Source: Conchocele bisecta
Taxonomy: Eukaryota; Mollusca; Bivalvia; Lucinida; Thyasiridae
Length of the DNA stretch: 64,000 nt
Assembly (NCBI GenBank): GCA_029237695.1
Contig: CM055272.1
Span: forward strand, 32,002,791 to 32,066,790
Direction of reading: 5' to 3'
This document shows positions 43,628-55,321 of this stretch, piece by piece; within the stretch, counting starts at the first letter, position 1, and every line of letters begins with the position of its first letter. A program made the position numbers and the translations under genes. The notes beneath the pieces were generated by a model. That model was not told where the DNA came from, ran no database searches, and saw only the letters and a program-made list of their open reading frames with translations.

Positions 43628-43974
43628 TGATCAGACTGCCCAGATTGGTGGCCTGGATCTACATTGGGTGCAACAGCAATAAGCAGTTTTCCAATGGAAA
43701 TACCAAATCACACAGTCGTGGCTCTGCAAGTCTGTAAATATTATGACAAAGAAGAAAGAATGCAGTTGTGTTTAGGTTACACCTATATTCTCTACCTTTG
43801 TATGTGGTAGTAACTATTCATGTGTAATTTGTGGGATTACACAACATGGTCTAAATGTTTTTCTTATTACTCAATACTATTAATTTTTACAATGGTGAAT
43901 ATTTTTTTGTCATCTGCAATATATTTTTTTATTTCCGAATTGTGTTGATGGAAATATATTGCTCCAGTGACAGT

Positions 43975-44268
43975 CACAGGTTGAAGTAACGGACCGAGGT
44001 CTATAAATACATTAAATATGCCTAAAGGCATCAATAAACAAAAAAGGAAATAAGCTAAAAAAAACAACAAATGTTTTAGCTAATTTTCGCACCGAGGTCT
44101 ATAAATACATTAAATATGCCTAAAAGCATCAATAAACGGAAAAAAATAAGCAAAAAAAATTTTTTTTTTTTTACAAAAAGATTGTTTAGCTTATTTTGTT
44201 TTGGTTTATTGATGCTTTTCGGCATATTTAATGTATTTATAGACCTCGGTCCGTTACTTCAACCTGTG
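43975..44268. mobile_element. hAT-4 element, short copy
   Basis: CACAGGTTGAAGTAACGGAC … GTCCGTTACTTCAACCTGTG flanked by perfect 8-bp GTGACAGT (43,967-43,974; 44,269-44,276). It contains three TIR-length segments (two direct at the left, one inverted at the right). Confidence 0.88.
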
Positions 44269-44487
44269 GTGACAGTCACACATATTAACACATCTCTCTA
44301 ATTATTTGTGCGATATACCACACATTGATCTCATACATTAACACATGATTAGTATATGCAAGTATACCCCATCACCATGTGTTAATATATGGGGGAAATG
44401 TGTGACCGTATCATATTAGAGGGTCAGTCATTCCTATTACATACTTGGTACATAATTAGCTGCACGTTTTCCGCTTTATAGACAACA

Positions 44488-44737
44488 GGGGCCCGTTTCA
44501 CTAAACTTCGTGAGACTAAAATGTTCGTAAGTGCAAAATTATGATAGTCTGTAAATTTCACATTAACAATGTTTTCTTGTGAACAATTATTGGATTTACA
44601 TTTATTGAGCATAGGCTGCATATGCAGCCTATGCTCAATAAATGTAAACCCATAAATTGAAATTTCCAGACGATCCTAAATTTTAACTTACGAACATTTT
44701 AGTCGTACAACGTTTAGTGAAACGGGCCCCAGGTTGT
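44488..44737. mobile_element. CWG-1 MITE, copy 4
   Basis: GGGCCCGTTTCACTAAACTT … AGTGAAACGGGCCC, centre GGCTGCATATGCAGCC, flanked by CAG on both sides. Confidence 0.82.
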
Positions 44738-44744
44738 ACTACAA

Positions 44745-45892
44745 TGTATATCGCTACACCACGCTACACGTCACATAGGACTGTCAATACATTTTCACAG
44801 TTCATCCAGTTTACTGCTACACTATGGACGTCACATAGGACTGTCAATACATTTTCACATTCATCCATCCATTACTGCTACACTATGGACGTCACATAGG
44901 ACTGTCAATACATTTTCACAGTTCATCCGGTTTACTGCTACACTATGGACGTCACGTAGGACTGTCAATACATTTTCACAGTTCATCCGGTTTACTGCTA
45001 CACTATGGACGTCACATAGGACTGTCAATACATTTTTTTTTTTTTTTCACTGTTCATCCGGTTTACTGCTACACTATGGACGTCACATAGGACTATCAAT
45101 ACATTTTCACAGTTCATCCGGTTTACTGCTACACTATGGACGTCACATAGGACTGTCAATACATTTTCACTGTTCATCCGGTTTACTGCTACACTATGGA
45201 CGTCACGTAGGACTGTCAATACATTTTCACAGTTCATCCAGTTTACTGCTACACTATGGACGTCACATAGGACTGTCAATACATTTTCACAGTTCATCCA
45301 GTTTACTGCTACACTATGGACGTCACATAGGACTGTCAATACATTTTCACTGTTCATCCGGTTTACTGCTACACTATGGACGTAGGACTGTCAATACATT
45401 TTCACTGTTCATCTGGTTTACTGCTACACTATGGACGTCACATGGGACTGTCAATACATTTTCACAGTTCATCCAGTTTACTGCTACACTATGAACGTCA
45501 CGTAGGACTGTCAATACATTTTCACAGTTCATCCAGTTTACTGCTTCACTATGGACGTCACATAGGATTGTCAATACATTTTCACTGTTCATCCGGTTTA
45601 CTGCTACACTATGGACGTCATGTAGGACTGTCAATACATTTTCACAGTTCATCCGGTTTACTGCTACACTATGGACGTCACATAGGACTGTCAATACATT
45701 TTCACAATTCATCCAGTTTACTGCTACACTATGAACGTCACGTAGGACTGTCAATACATTTTCACAGTTCATCCAGTTTACTGCTTCACTATGGACGTCA
45801 CATAGGATTGTCAATACATTTTCACTGTTCATCCGGTTTACTGCTACACTATGGACGTCACGTAGGAGTCAATACATTTTCACAGTACGGTA
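44745..45892. repeat. 60-bp tandem array (~19 units)
   Basis: Unit CTACACTATGGACGTCACAT / AGGACTGTCAATACATTTTC / ACAGTTCATCCGGTTTACTG. Units 6-7 contain a T14 expansion at 45,031-45,045, and one unit near 45,380 lacks a few bases. A four-unit block at 45,370-45,600 is copied at 45,610-45,850. Frames are open on both strands because 60 is divisible by 3; not coding. Confidence 0.92.
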
Positions 45893-45990
45893 TTTTGATA
45901 AAGACCATGTGGTCGAAAATTTAATAAAAAGAGTGACTTTAAAACAATGTGTATTAATGTGCTTCCCGTCGGAGGTTATTGGAAATTACT
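45893..45990. repeat. fragment of the 35.84 kb foldback
   Basis: ACCATGTGGTCGAAAATTTA … GGAGGTTATTGGAAATTACT; right arm only, joined directly to the 60-bp array. Confidence 0.7.
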
Positions 45991-46111
45991 ATACATAGAT
46001 ATATTCACTATTTCACAGCTGCTGAAGCTATAATTATAAAACTTTGCCAAGCAGACCTATATAATTATACTGATGAAAACTGTATCATGAAATCGTGAAC
46101 ATTTGTCAAAC

Positions 46112-46475
46112 GGCAATAATTCCAGCACAAAAATATTTACACAATTCCCTAACATTTGATAGGCCCGTAGCAAGTCTCTGTCCAAAATTTATATCCCAGT
46201 AAACTCCCACGCCGAACTACTTTCCGTAACCGTGAGGCGCAGTTAAAATAATTCTTAAGAAAATGGAGAAACACATTTTCTTGATGAATTTATTTCAAAT
46301 GCTGGAATTATAAGGAATGAATGGCCTTTTTGTGGAAATTATCTGGGATATAAACTTGGAAAAGTCGCGGGAATACTGGACGAGGCCTTCCGGCCTTCGT
46401 TCAGTATTCCCGCGACTTTTCCAAGTTTATACCACGACAAATTCCACAAAAAGGCCATTCATTCCTATAATAAGT
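46112..46475. repeat. TIR-2/Pal-1 copy 6
   Basis: ATAATTCCAGCACAAAAATA … complete Pal-1 ending GGCCATTCATTCCTATAAT. Confidence 0.82.
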
Positions 46476-46496
46476 ATGACTTTTATATAAGTACCC

Positions 46497-46753
46497 AGGG
46501 GCGGATCTAGAGGGAGGTTCCGGGGTTGCAACCACCCCGTTCAGCCACAGAGTTTACATAGATCACAGTTTACCACCAGTTGGAGTATGAATTTAAATGC
46601 CGTAAAACACAGGAAAGTGCATTTCTGGACATCTAGATTTCAAAATTTGTCCTGGGGGGCATGCCCCCTGACCCCCCTACCATACTCACTTCACTCCGTG
46701 GAACTCAAAAATAGGACAACCGCCCCGTTCCACAAATGCTGGCTCTGCCCCTG
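46497..46753. mobile_element. hAT-like element, CAGGGGCGGATCTAG end
   Basis: Left end CAGGGGCGGATCTAGAGGGA, right end GCTGGCTCTGCCCCTG. GTAC lies at both flanks but a full 8-bp duplication is not clear. A different interior from hAT-3. Confidence 0.6.
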
Positions 46754-47097
46754 GTACAGGGTATTCTCTGGAAACATTCTACAATCATGGTCTTGAGAGC
46801 AAAACACATTCGTGTTGATACATGACAGTCTAACACTATTCCGACCCTTCACAAGTTAAAGCCAGTGAGCACACTGTCTAATTTGTTTCTACACTGTGTG
46901 GAAACATTTATTGGCAAGGTTTCTCATGGGCATTCATCTATTATGTATATAACATGTCCTTGTTGGCGGCACATACAAGTGATGTAAGCTACAGAAGCAC
47001 CAGAACTGACAGTTATTGACTGTGGAATGCATGGCTTTCAAGGCGGAAAAATTACGAACTCACTGCATTCTGAAGAAACGTCAATTTTACTGACAGA

Positions 47098-47215
47098 AAA
47101 TTTCAAATAATTTCTTTATTTCTCATTCAAAGAATATGTTGTGACCACCAGTTGAACTGTCTCAAAGAGACGGTTCAAATGGTGGTCACACCATAAACTT
47201 TAGATGAGAAATAAG
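47098..47215. repeat. TTAA-5 core hairpin, ends lost
   Basis: ATATGTTGTGACCACCAGTT … GTCTCAAAGAGACGG … mirrored arm. Confidence 0.65.
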
Positions 47216-47514
47216 ATTTGCACGAGTCTAAACACGTATTCCGAATGCAATGGACTAACGGTCATCTGCATTTTACCATATTCACTTCAACTGCTATTAA
47301 TTCTGTTCATACATGTATTTTAAATTTTATATGTATTCGTTATTTTATATCTTCGAGGTTAAAAAAGACAGTGAATAAATAAATAGCTGAAAATTGATTG
47401 ACTAATAGAATGGGTGTTTATGTTTGTTCAAAAACAAGGTCATATCGTTAGCAACAGATACACCTGTATGCACAGAAGATTGCAATTTCAGTACGAAAAA
47501 TATAATAAGGACTC

Positions 47515-47760
47515 GTTATCACTAAACTAATCCTCTCACTGGAAGCCTTGATAATATAATGAACATAAGTCCTCAGGGACCTTGACCCCGAGTGTTCAGG
47601 TGTGCGGTGTACGTGAAACCAAGCATCATCCATAGACACACAGTGTGGCCAAATATTATTAAAATCGGTGAATAGATTCATCAGTTATTAAGAAATGAAT
47701 ATGTACATACACACATACATGGATCAACGCTGTATCTTGCCCAACGGTATAATTACATGA
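47515..47760 (+). repeat. single unit related to 30,570-30,965
   Basis: AGTCCTCAGGGACCTTGACC … GTGGCCAAATATTATTAAAA … GTACATACACACATACATGG. Confidence 0.5.
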
Positions 47761-47967
47761 CCGTTGCTGTCTATTGAATGAATGGATGAAAAATGCCATG
47801 CAAACAGAACTCTCCGATCCAAACCCAAATTATTCCCCACATTGGAATATTTAGTCTAGTACTGTGAATAATTTTCTTGAATGAAGGCAGTAGAGCAGTA
47901 AGACAGTGCCAGGAATTCACTGAGTAATTGCGATGAACAAGTAGTTCTATGTTGCTCACCACTTCAC

Positions 47968-48287
47968 CTGTAGCCTATTTCACCAACATTTCAAAGTATA
48001 CTTATCTAGCAAAGTATACTTTGAGGGAAGAAATTTTCCATTTAAGGATAAATTTATTAACTTTTATTATACTGAATTTATTACATTATCACAGCCATTT
48101 TGGCTGTGATAATGTAATAAATTCTGTATAATAATTATGCATACCGTACTTTTAATCATCAGATATATGCAGTCGTTAGTTCTATGTGAAATAATGCATT
48201 TCGGGAAAAATAAATGATTACTCCCTCAAAGTATACTTTGCTAGATATAAAGTATACTTTGCAATGTTGATGAAATCGGCTGCTGGC
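47968..48287. mobile_element. GTAGCC-ended foldback MITE, copy 4
   Basis: CTGTAGCCTATTTCACCAAC … GAAATCGGCTGCTG. Confidence 0.8.
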
Positions 48288-48399
48288 ATGATGTACCGTA
48301 CCACTCATGCAAACAGATTACATCTGTCGTACAATTACATTCCATCTTCGCAATCAAGTTCAGATGTTACTGGCATGTGTAAATGTAGTGGAACCTCTC

Positions 48400-48508
48400 T
48401 ACCCTTACAATGCGGGAAACAAAAATAGTCAGTCATCTACTGCTGTTTCGTATTTGGTCTTTCTTCTCAATAATAAAAACAGTTTGGCAGCACTTTAGAA
48501 TCATTTCC
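48400..48508. repeat. TTAA-1 left half ending in (GAT)n
   Basis: CCCTTACAATGCGGGAAACA … TTTAGAATCATTTCCATTGG, then a GATGAT microsatellite exactly at the hairpin centre. The other arm is missing. Confidence 0.7.
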
Positions 48509-48703
48509 ATTGGTGATGATGATGATGGAGACGAGGATATAATGATGCTGCTTATGATGATGGTGGTGATGATGATGTTGGTGATGATGATGCTGATGAT
48601 GATGTTGATGATGATGACGATATTGATGGTGGTGATGATAATGATGGTGCCAATGGTGATGATGATGATGGGGGTTATGATGACAAAGAAGATGACAATG
48701 ATA
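48509..48703. repeat. (GAT)n-rich microsatellite
   Basis: Imperfect GATGATGGT-type repeat of about 190 bp. Open frames through it are low complexity. Confidence 0.85.
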
Positions 48704-48705
48704 AC

Positions 48706-49652
48706 TAGAAATGTGGCCTGTCGGCACACGAATACCCCACTGGCAGCCAAAGAAAACGAGGCATTTTTGATTATAAGCCATTTAGCCGAGCGTTAAGGTT
48801 TCAAACGCATCAAGTCTGTGACCTTGACCCTGGGCATAGTGTGATAATCCATGCATCGGTGTAGAAGATATAGAGCGGAAGGGAATTTCAATAGGTTTGA
48901 CCTTTGACCTTCAACTATGACCTTGACCTTGGATGTAGGTGTGTGGTTATTGATCGCGACACACCTTCTCATCCTGAGAAACATTTGTGCCAAGGCATTT
49001 GATAATCCATGCATCGGTGTAGAAGATATAGAGCGGAAGGGAATTTCAATAGGTTTGACCTTTGACCTTCAACTGTGACCTTGACCTTGGACGTAGGTGC
49101 ATGGTTATTGATTGCGACACACCTTCTCATCATGAGAAACATTTGTGCCAAGCCATTTGATAATCCATGCATCGGTGTAGAAGATATAGAGCGGAAGGGA
49201 ATTTCAATAGGTTTGACCTTTGACCTTCAACTGTGACCTTGGACGTAGGTGCGTGGTTAGCAATCTGATAATCCATGCATCGGTGTAGAAGATATAGAGC
49301 GGAAGGGAATTTCAATAGGTTTGACCTTCGACCTTCAACTGTGACCTTGACCTTGGATGTAGGTGCGTGGTTATTGATCGCGACACACCTTCTCATCATG
49401 AGAAACATTTGTGCCAAGCCATTTGATAATCCATGCATCGGTGTAGAAGATATAGAGCGGAAGGGAATTTCAATAGGTTTGACCTTTGACCTTCAACTGT
49501 GACCTTGACCTTGGACGTAGGTGCGTGGTTATTGATCGCGACACACCTATAGAGCGGAAGGGAATTTCCAACAGACCGACAGACCGACCGACCGACCGAC
49601 CGACCGACAAGCTGACTCCTATATACCCCCAACAAACTTTGTTTGTGGGGGT
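48706..49652 (-). mobile_element. HINE-1 element on the minus strand, ~158-bp core units
   Basis: Read on the minus strand: start TATACCCCCACAAACAAAGT (hairpin with TTTGTTGGGGGTATA), then (CGGT)n at about 49,572-49,605, then about five core units (ATCCATGCATCGGTGTAGAA at 48,847; 49,004; 49,162; 49,269; 49,427), then hairpin GTGTGCCGACAGGCCACA and ATTTCTAGT. Same termini and layout as 16,853-19,591 with unrelated core sequence. ORFs inside are spurious. Confidence 0.75.
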
Positions 49653-49937
49653 ATAATGATGACGATGAACAGTTAATATGTTCCATTGTAACAAACCTGA
49701 TACAAATGTTAAGCAGACTAAAAATGGCAAACAGTGTAGACCCAGCTGAGTCTGATCTTGGTTGCCAATGTAATAAGCTCTATTGGTTTAATGTCCCTGG
49801 CATCTGTAGACAGACATTAACCAACAAACAAACCATCCTTAAAGTGCCAATAGTACTACCACCATATTGAATGGAATTGTGCAATCGTGACACTCCCAAG
49901 AGGAGATACCACCAGGTATAGATCAACCAACCCACGT

Positions 49938-50148
49938 CCTTAACCCTTACACTGCTGAATTACAAATTGTCGTCTGCTGTTTATTTTTTATTCTCCATTT
50001 TTCTCATCAAAAACATGATTTGACAGCATTTTTCCAATGGAAATGATTCTAAATCGCTGTCAAACCATGTTTTTATTGAGAGAAAAGACAAAATAAGAAA
50101 CAACAGCAGACGACAATTTTCGGTTCACACATTCTAAGGGATAACCTG
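49938..50148. mobile_element. TTAA-1 foldback MITE (50.0 kb)
   Basis: TTAACCCTTACACTGCTGAA … CACATTCTAAGGGATAA. Confidence 0.8.
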
Positions 50149-50269
50149 TCATTATTACTACTGATATTGAATGGAATTCTGCATTTATGGCACCTAAGTA
50201 AGGATACTTACCCAAGGCTGCTCCACAATTTATTTTAACTGCATTTTCCCATGAAATGGCATTTCTCAA

Positions 50270-50473
50270 TAGCCTTTCGACCGCTATTCACAACAATTGT
50301 CGTCTGCTGTTGCTTTTATATCTTGCCTTATTTCTCAATAAAAACAAGGTTTGACAGCACAATGCAAATGATTCTGAAGTGCTGTCAAAGCATGTTGTAA
50401 ATTATTCTAAAGTGCTGTCAAAGCATGTTTTTGATGATAAAAATGGAAAATAGAAAATAAACAGCAGATGACA
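50270..50473. mobile_element. TTAA-1 MITE, left part, split by HINE-2
   Basis: CGACCGCTATTCACAACAAT … AATAAACAGCAGATGACAAA. It continues at 52,402 with AAAATAAGATAGCGGTGTAAGGGTTAA. Intact relatives at 54,918 and 56,443 give the uninterrupted order. Confidence 0.82.
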
Positions 50474-52401
50474 AACAAGAGGGCCATGATGGCCCTAATT
50501 CGCTCACCTGACTCCATGAACACCAGAGGAGAATGTGACATTGAGTTCATAAGTGTTTTAAAAAAATTGTGCTATTGTTAGATGGCAGTCATCTTGGATT
50601 AAGCGATGACTCTCATTTGACCAAATCTGAAAATGCTTCACCCAAGGATCTTAACTTACTATGAAGTTTGGCCAGCATCGGCCATGTGGTTCCTGAGAAA
50701 AAGACGTTCAAAATCTCTAATAAATGGACCTTTTGGAGGCCATCTTGGATGACATAATCATCTGATTCCGACAAATATTGCACCAGAGCAATCGCCTCAT
50801 TGATACCTTCAATTTGATATATGACATGAGCATATTTGGTCAAAAATAAAATTTGACCACACGGGCCACGCCCATTTTTGACCCCGGGGTCACCATTTTA
50901 ACACCTTTGAAACAGCATTTTACGTTGATCATTCCTACCAAGTTTCGTCGAAATCCGGCTGGCGGTTCATGAGAAGAAGATTTTTGAAGAATTTGTGCTA
51001 TTTTTAGATGGCGGCCATCTTGGATTAGCGATGACCTCCATTTAAACAAATTTGAAAACGCTTCACCCATGGACCAAGAATTTGTGCTATTTTTAGACGG
51101 AGGCCATCCTGGATTAGCGACGACCTCCGTTTTAACAAATCTAAAAAGGCTTCACCCATGGATTATAACTGTGAAGTTTGGCCACAATGGGCCAAGTCGT
51201 GTGAACAAGAATTTTTAAATCTCTAATAACAGAACGACCTATTGACCTTTCGGTGGCCATCTTGGATGACATGACCATCCAATTTCGACAAATAATGTAC
51301 CAGAGCGATCGCCTCTTTGATACCTTTGATTTGATATAGACATGACCATATTCGATCAAAAATAAAATTTGACCCCAATTTGACCCCACGAGCCCACAGG
51401 TGGAAGACTCGGACCTATGACACCAAAAAAATGCCTATTAAAAAAAATCCCATTACCCCACCCACTTGGTCTCGTACAGTACTATACGTTAATTCGTATA
51501 GTACTGTACGAGACCAATTGGGTGGGGTAATGGGATTTTTTTTAATAGGCATTTTTTTGGTGTCATAGGTCCGAGTCTTCCACCTGTGCATGAGCCACGC
51601 CCATTTTTGACCCCGGGGTCACCATTTTAACAACTTTGATAGAGCATTGTACATCGATCATTCCTACCAAGTTTCGTTGAAATCCGGTTGTCGGTTCATG
51701 AGAAGAAGATTTTTTAAGAATTTATGCTATTTTTAAACGGCGGCCATCTTGGATTAGCGATGACCTCCATTTTAACAAATCTGAAATGGCTTCACCCATG
51801 GACCATAACTTTTAAGTTTGGCTACCATGGGCCAAGCGGTTCATGTGAAGAAGAATTTTGAAATCTCTAATAAAAGAACGACCTTTTGACCTTTCGGTGG
51901 CCATCTTCGATGACATAACCATCCGATTTCGACAAAAAATGCACCAGAGTGATACCTTCGATTTGATATATGACATGACCATATCCGGTCAAAAATAAAA
52001 TTTGACCCCTATTTGACCCCACGGGCCACGCCCAATTTTGACCCCAGGGCCACCATTTTAACAACTTTGAAAGAGCATTGTACATCGATGATTCCTACCA
52101 AGTTTTGTCGAAATCCGGTTGGCGGTTCTTGAGAAGAATATTTTTGAAGAATTTGTGCTATTTTTAGACGGCGGCCATCTTGGATTACGTGATGACGTCA
52201 TTTTAACAATTATGTAATCCCCCTACCTAAGGAACATGACCATGAAGTTTGGTGACTATAGGCCCAATGGTTACCGAGGAGAAGACGTTTGAAAATGTTC
52301 ACGGACGACGGACGGACAATCGACGCCGGACGCCGGACGCCGGACGACGGACACACTGCGGTAACAATAGCTCACATGAGCTTCGCTCAGGTGAGCTAAA
52401 A
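50474..52401 (+). mobile_element. HINE-2 element, copy 2
   Basis: CAAGAGGGCCATGATGGCCC start and GCTCACATGAGCTTCGCTCA … GTGAGCTAA end, as in copy 1, with extra roughly 0.4-kb units and a GACGCCGGACGCCGGACGCC tract near the 3' end. It contains hAT-2 copy 2. No target duplication against the TTAA-1 host. Confidence 0.75.
51405..51589. mobile_element. hAT-2 foldback MITE, copy 2 (inside HINE-2)
   Basis: CACAGGTGGAAGACTCGGAC and mirror. The flanks CACGAGCC and CATGAGCC differ at one base, an 8-bp target duplication. Centre GTATAGTACTGTACGAG mirrored around CGTTAATTCG. Confidence 0.85.
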
Positions 52402-52428
52402 AAATAAGATAGCGGTGTAAGGGTTAAG
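52402..52428. mobile_element. TTAA-1 MITE, right end after HINE-2
   Basis: AATAAGATAGCGGTGTAAGG followed by GTTAA. Confidence 0.75.
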
Positions 52429-52725
52429 TACAAGTACATGTAATAGCCGGTCACTGTGGTTACTAAGGAATATAAGACATTCCACAAACTTCAGGACAAG
52501 AAATCAAATATAGAAGACTGAATTAATACCCAGACCCATTACAGTTCATTCCAAACTGAGACGATTGAGAGATCACAACATCTACTTTTGCGAATGAATA
52601 CAGAAAATTGGCGAACAAATCTTGAATTTTCAGCCAGAAATGGGTGAACTAAATATGAGCACATTAAGATACATCTCACCACTATAACAAACAAGTTTAC
52701 TCGAAATTAGGTCTTTGAATAGCAT

Positions 52726-52954
52726 TTAACCCTTTCCCTGATAGAAACGACTTTTCACGCCTCTACAGAAGATGTCTTTTGAAAACATTGTGGGAAAAGG
52801 AGAAATTGCTTGTAACAAGCAATTTCTCCTTTTCCCACAATGTTTTCTACTCTATCAGATAATTTAACCATCATTTGACCCAGCATTTGATTCTTTTATT
52901 CAGATGTTTTGGATTTGGAAGAGTCGAAATATCGCAAAACAGGGAAAGGATTAA
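52726..52954. mobile_element. TTAA-3 foldback MITE, copy 2
   Basis: TTAACCCTTTCCCTGATAGA … CAGGGAAAGGATTAA, clean hairpin AAATTGCTTGTAACAAGCAA. Confidence 0.85.
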
Positions 52955-53121
52955 ACTGTGGTATGAATACCTTGTGTACTGTACTATAGATTTCAGTGCT
53001 TATATGGTTATGAAAGGTGTGCATATTAATTAATATGTAATATTATTAAGAGGATTAAACATTGTATATATTAGATTAGATTTACATTTATAGTATCATC
53101 TGTTTATGTTATAGGTACACT

Positions 53122-53453
53122 GACACAGAGCTCCAGATATGTTTTGTATCTAAAGAGTATTATACCTCCATATTTCAAATTCAATGCGTATTTGACATTC
53201 AGAAAAGTATCATTGATTTTCTTCCTTATTAAATAGCGAACAAATGATAATTTTTTATTATTTTTTTTAAATTCACTTATTTGAGCTGCAAAAAGAAGCA
53301 AACACTGTTTGCTTTTTGCAGTTCAACTAAGTAAATTTTAAACTTTATTACAGTATTTTCACCACTCAATTGGAAAATCAATGCATATAAGTGCATAAAA
53401 AGTGTGTAATAAGTGTGTAAAATACGCCAATACACAGCTTATCTGGAGCTCTG
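53122..53453. mobile_element. diverged hAT-1-like MITE
   Basis: CAGAGCTCCAGATATGTTTT … CAGCTTATCTGGAGCTCTG with flanks sharing CTGACA. Interior hairpin AAAAGCAAACACTGTTTGCT is unlike the main family. Confidence 0.75.
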
Positions 53454-53465
53454 CTGACACACACA

Positions 53466-53563
53466 ACCATATTCATATAGTACATATTCATATAGTACAT
53501 ATTCATGTACATATTCATATAGTACATATTCATATAGTACATATTCATATAGTACATATTCAG
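53466..53563. repeat. ~15-bp tandem repeat
   Basis: CATATTCATATAGTA repeated about six times with one shortened unit. Confidence 0.85.
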
Positions 53564-54664
53564 TATGCGTTGATCTTGTGTTGGGTATGAATTACTGTTT
53601 GAGGGTTTTCTGGCGTATTCAGAAACCACGCCACATTGAAATATATCCAATAGGCACAAATTGCACTTCAAAGTCGCCACATAATCAGGAAAAGGCATTT
53701 AAAAGACTAAGTTCATGGGAAACGAGGGCATACACAAGTGCCATCATGATAAAAAGAAGCTTGTTGAGTTTGTGACCAGTGTAGCCCCAGAAGTCTGATC
53801 AGGGACTTCACTGTTCGCTATGCATCATTTCAGATGTGTCTTTTTGTATATAGAGACATTTGAAGACTCAATATCTCACTGCAAGCGATTGCGAAGCCCC
53901 ATTTGTCATGACGGGGACATTTGTCTAGAGAATAATGATACGGTTTCTAATCAAGCACAGTTATATATAATGTAAAATGGTAATGATGATAAAGTCCAAA
54001 TTTGTAGGTAATCATGTCAATAGTTGACACGGTTCAAATGAGTGGTAACAACATATATTTCTGTTGTTAAAAAATATTGATAAATTTTGATACAGTATAT
54101 GATCAACAGTTACAACATTTGTGAGATAATTATATTTGCACAGATATTATCATTATGGAGGAGACGAAAAATGTGTCACGGTCAACGCTGTCAATTTTTA
54201 TTTTCACACGAGTAAGCATAAATGAACCGAGATATCAAATAATCTATCACGAAGCCTACAGAATGAATTACCCGATATTCGGTACATTATCCAAAGGTTA
54301 AATTTTGTCTGAGTAGCGTCTAAAATTGGCAAATATTTCAGAGCAAATTGTGGAATTATATTCCGCATTTTCTTTTGAAAAATATTTTTTACACTATTTA
54401 TAGCAAATATCGCTGATATTCAATATTATTAAATATTGGTAAAATGTTGCGATAAGGTACATTCACTCGAGAAGTGAACCAAAATTTTTCACTGGCAATA
54501 ACACGTGGAGGGTAAATTACGTCACACGCACCTGCTATTCTGGTCTGTTTTGATAAACATATTTTTTTTAAATATCACTGGAGAAATTTCAATGTGACAA
54601 TGTGTTTACACTGTGCTGGGAAAATGAATGCAGTAACATGACGATGATGTCGCCCTTATTAGCT
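53564..54664. other. mostly unique sequence, no gene seen
   Basis: One GACCAGTGTAG dispersed repeat at 53,772-53,835 and a TTAA-5 arm fragment (GACACGGTTCAAATGAGTGG) at 54,025-54,060. Confidence 0.4.
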
Positions 54665-54673
54665 GTATCTGTT

Positions 54674-54735
54674 CCAGAATTATTTTGAGAAAACTTACAT
54701 AAATGTAAGTTTTCTCAAAATAATTCTGAAACAGC
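54674..54735. repeat. 62-bp near-perfect hairpin
   Basis: CAGAATTATTTTGAGAAAAC, loop TACATAAATGTA, mirrored arm. Confidence 0.75.
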
Positions 54736-54917
54736 ATCACCAACCCACACTGTTATATGATTCAGGGGTATCTGTGTTTTAACACATCAAGACTGCTACA
54801 GAAGTTACAGATATAAATGTACATGGACAGCGTCATCAACAACACTGTTAAATGTTTACCCGGAGTATCTGCATTTTCTCTCATCAGGCTTGTCCAAAAC
54901 TTACTGAGATACATGTA

Positions 54918-55172
54918 TTAACCCTTAGACCGACCGCTACTCACAACAATTGTCGTCTGCTGTTGCTTTTATATCTTGCCTTATTTCTCAATAAAAACAT
55001 GGTTTGACAGCACTTCAGAAACATTTCCAATGGAAATGATTCTGAAGTGCTGTCAAAGCATGTTGTAAATTATTCTAAAGTGCTGTCAAAGCATGTTTTT
55101 GATGATAAAAATGGAAAATAGAAAATAAACAGCAGACGACAAAAAAAATAAGATAGCGGTCTAAGGGTTAAG
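54918..55172. mobile_element. TTAA-1 foldback MITE with doubled arm (55.0 kb)
   Basis: TTAACCCTTAGACCGACCGC … ATAGCGGTCTAAGGGTTAA. It has two right-arm hairpin segments, as at 9.43 and 56.15 kb; a good reference copy for the subfamily. Confidence 0.85.
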
Positions 55173-55181
55173 AAAACATGT

Positions 55182-55321
55182 ACAGTGTACACTCATAGAA
55201 AATACATTGAGTTAACGAAAATTTGAGTTAACGATATATATTATATAGGAAAACATATACTTGGGACCCAGAATTTGAATTTCAGTTATCAGTTTTGACA
55301 AATGTAGACTGTATGTCAAAG
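55182..55321. mobile_element. pogo-like MITE
   Basis: TACAGTGTACACTCATAGAA … ACAAATGTAGACTGTA with TA flanks. GAGTTAACGA is repeated inside. Confidence 0.55.

Noticed and set aside
45025..45924. ORFs of 110, 152 and 182 codons with 20-residue repeats on both strands.
   Set aside because: Produced by the 60-bp satellite. Open on both strands, with no start context or splice sites.
48433..48796. Met/His/Ile-rich ORFs of about 105-128 codons.
   Set aside because: Translations of the GAT microsatellite.
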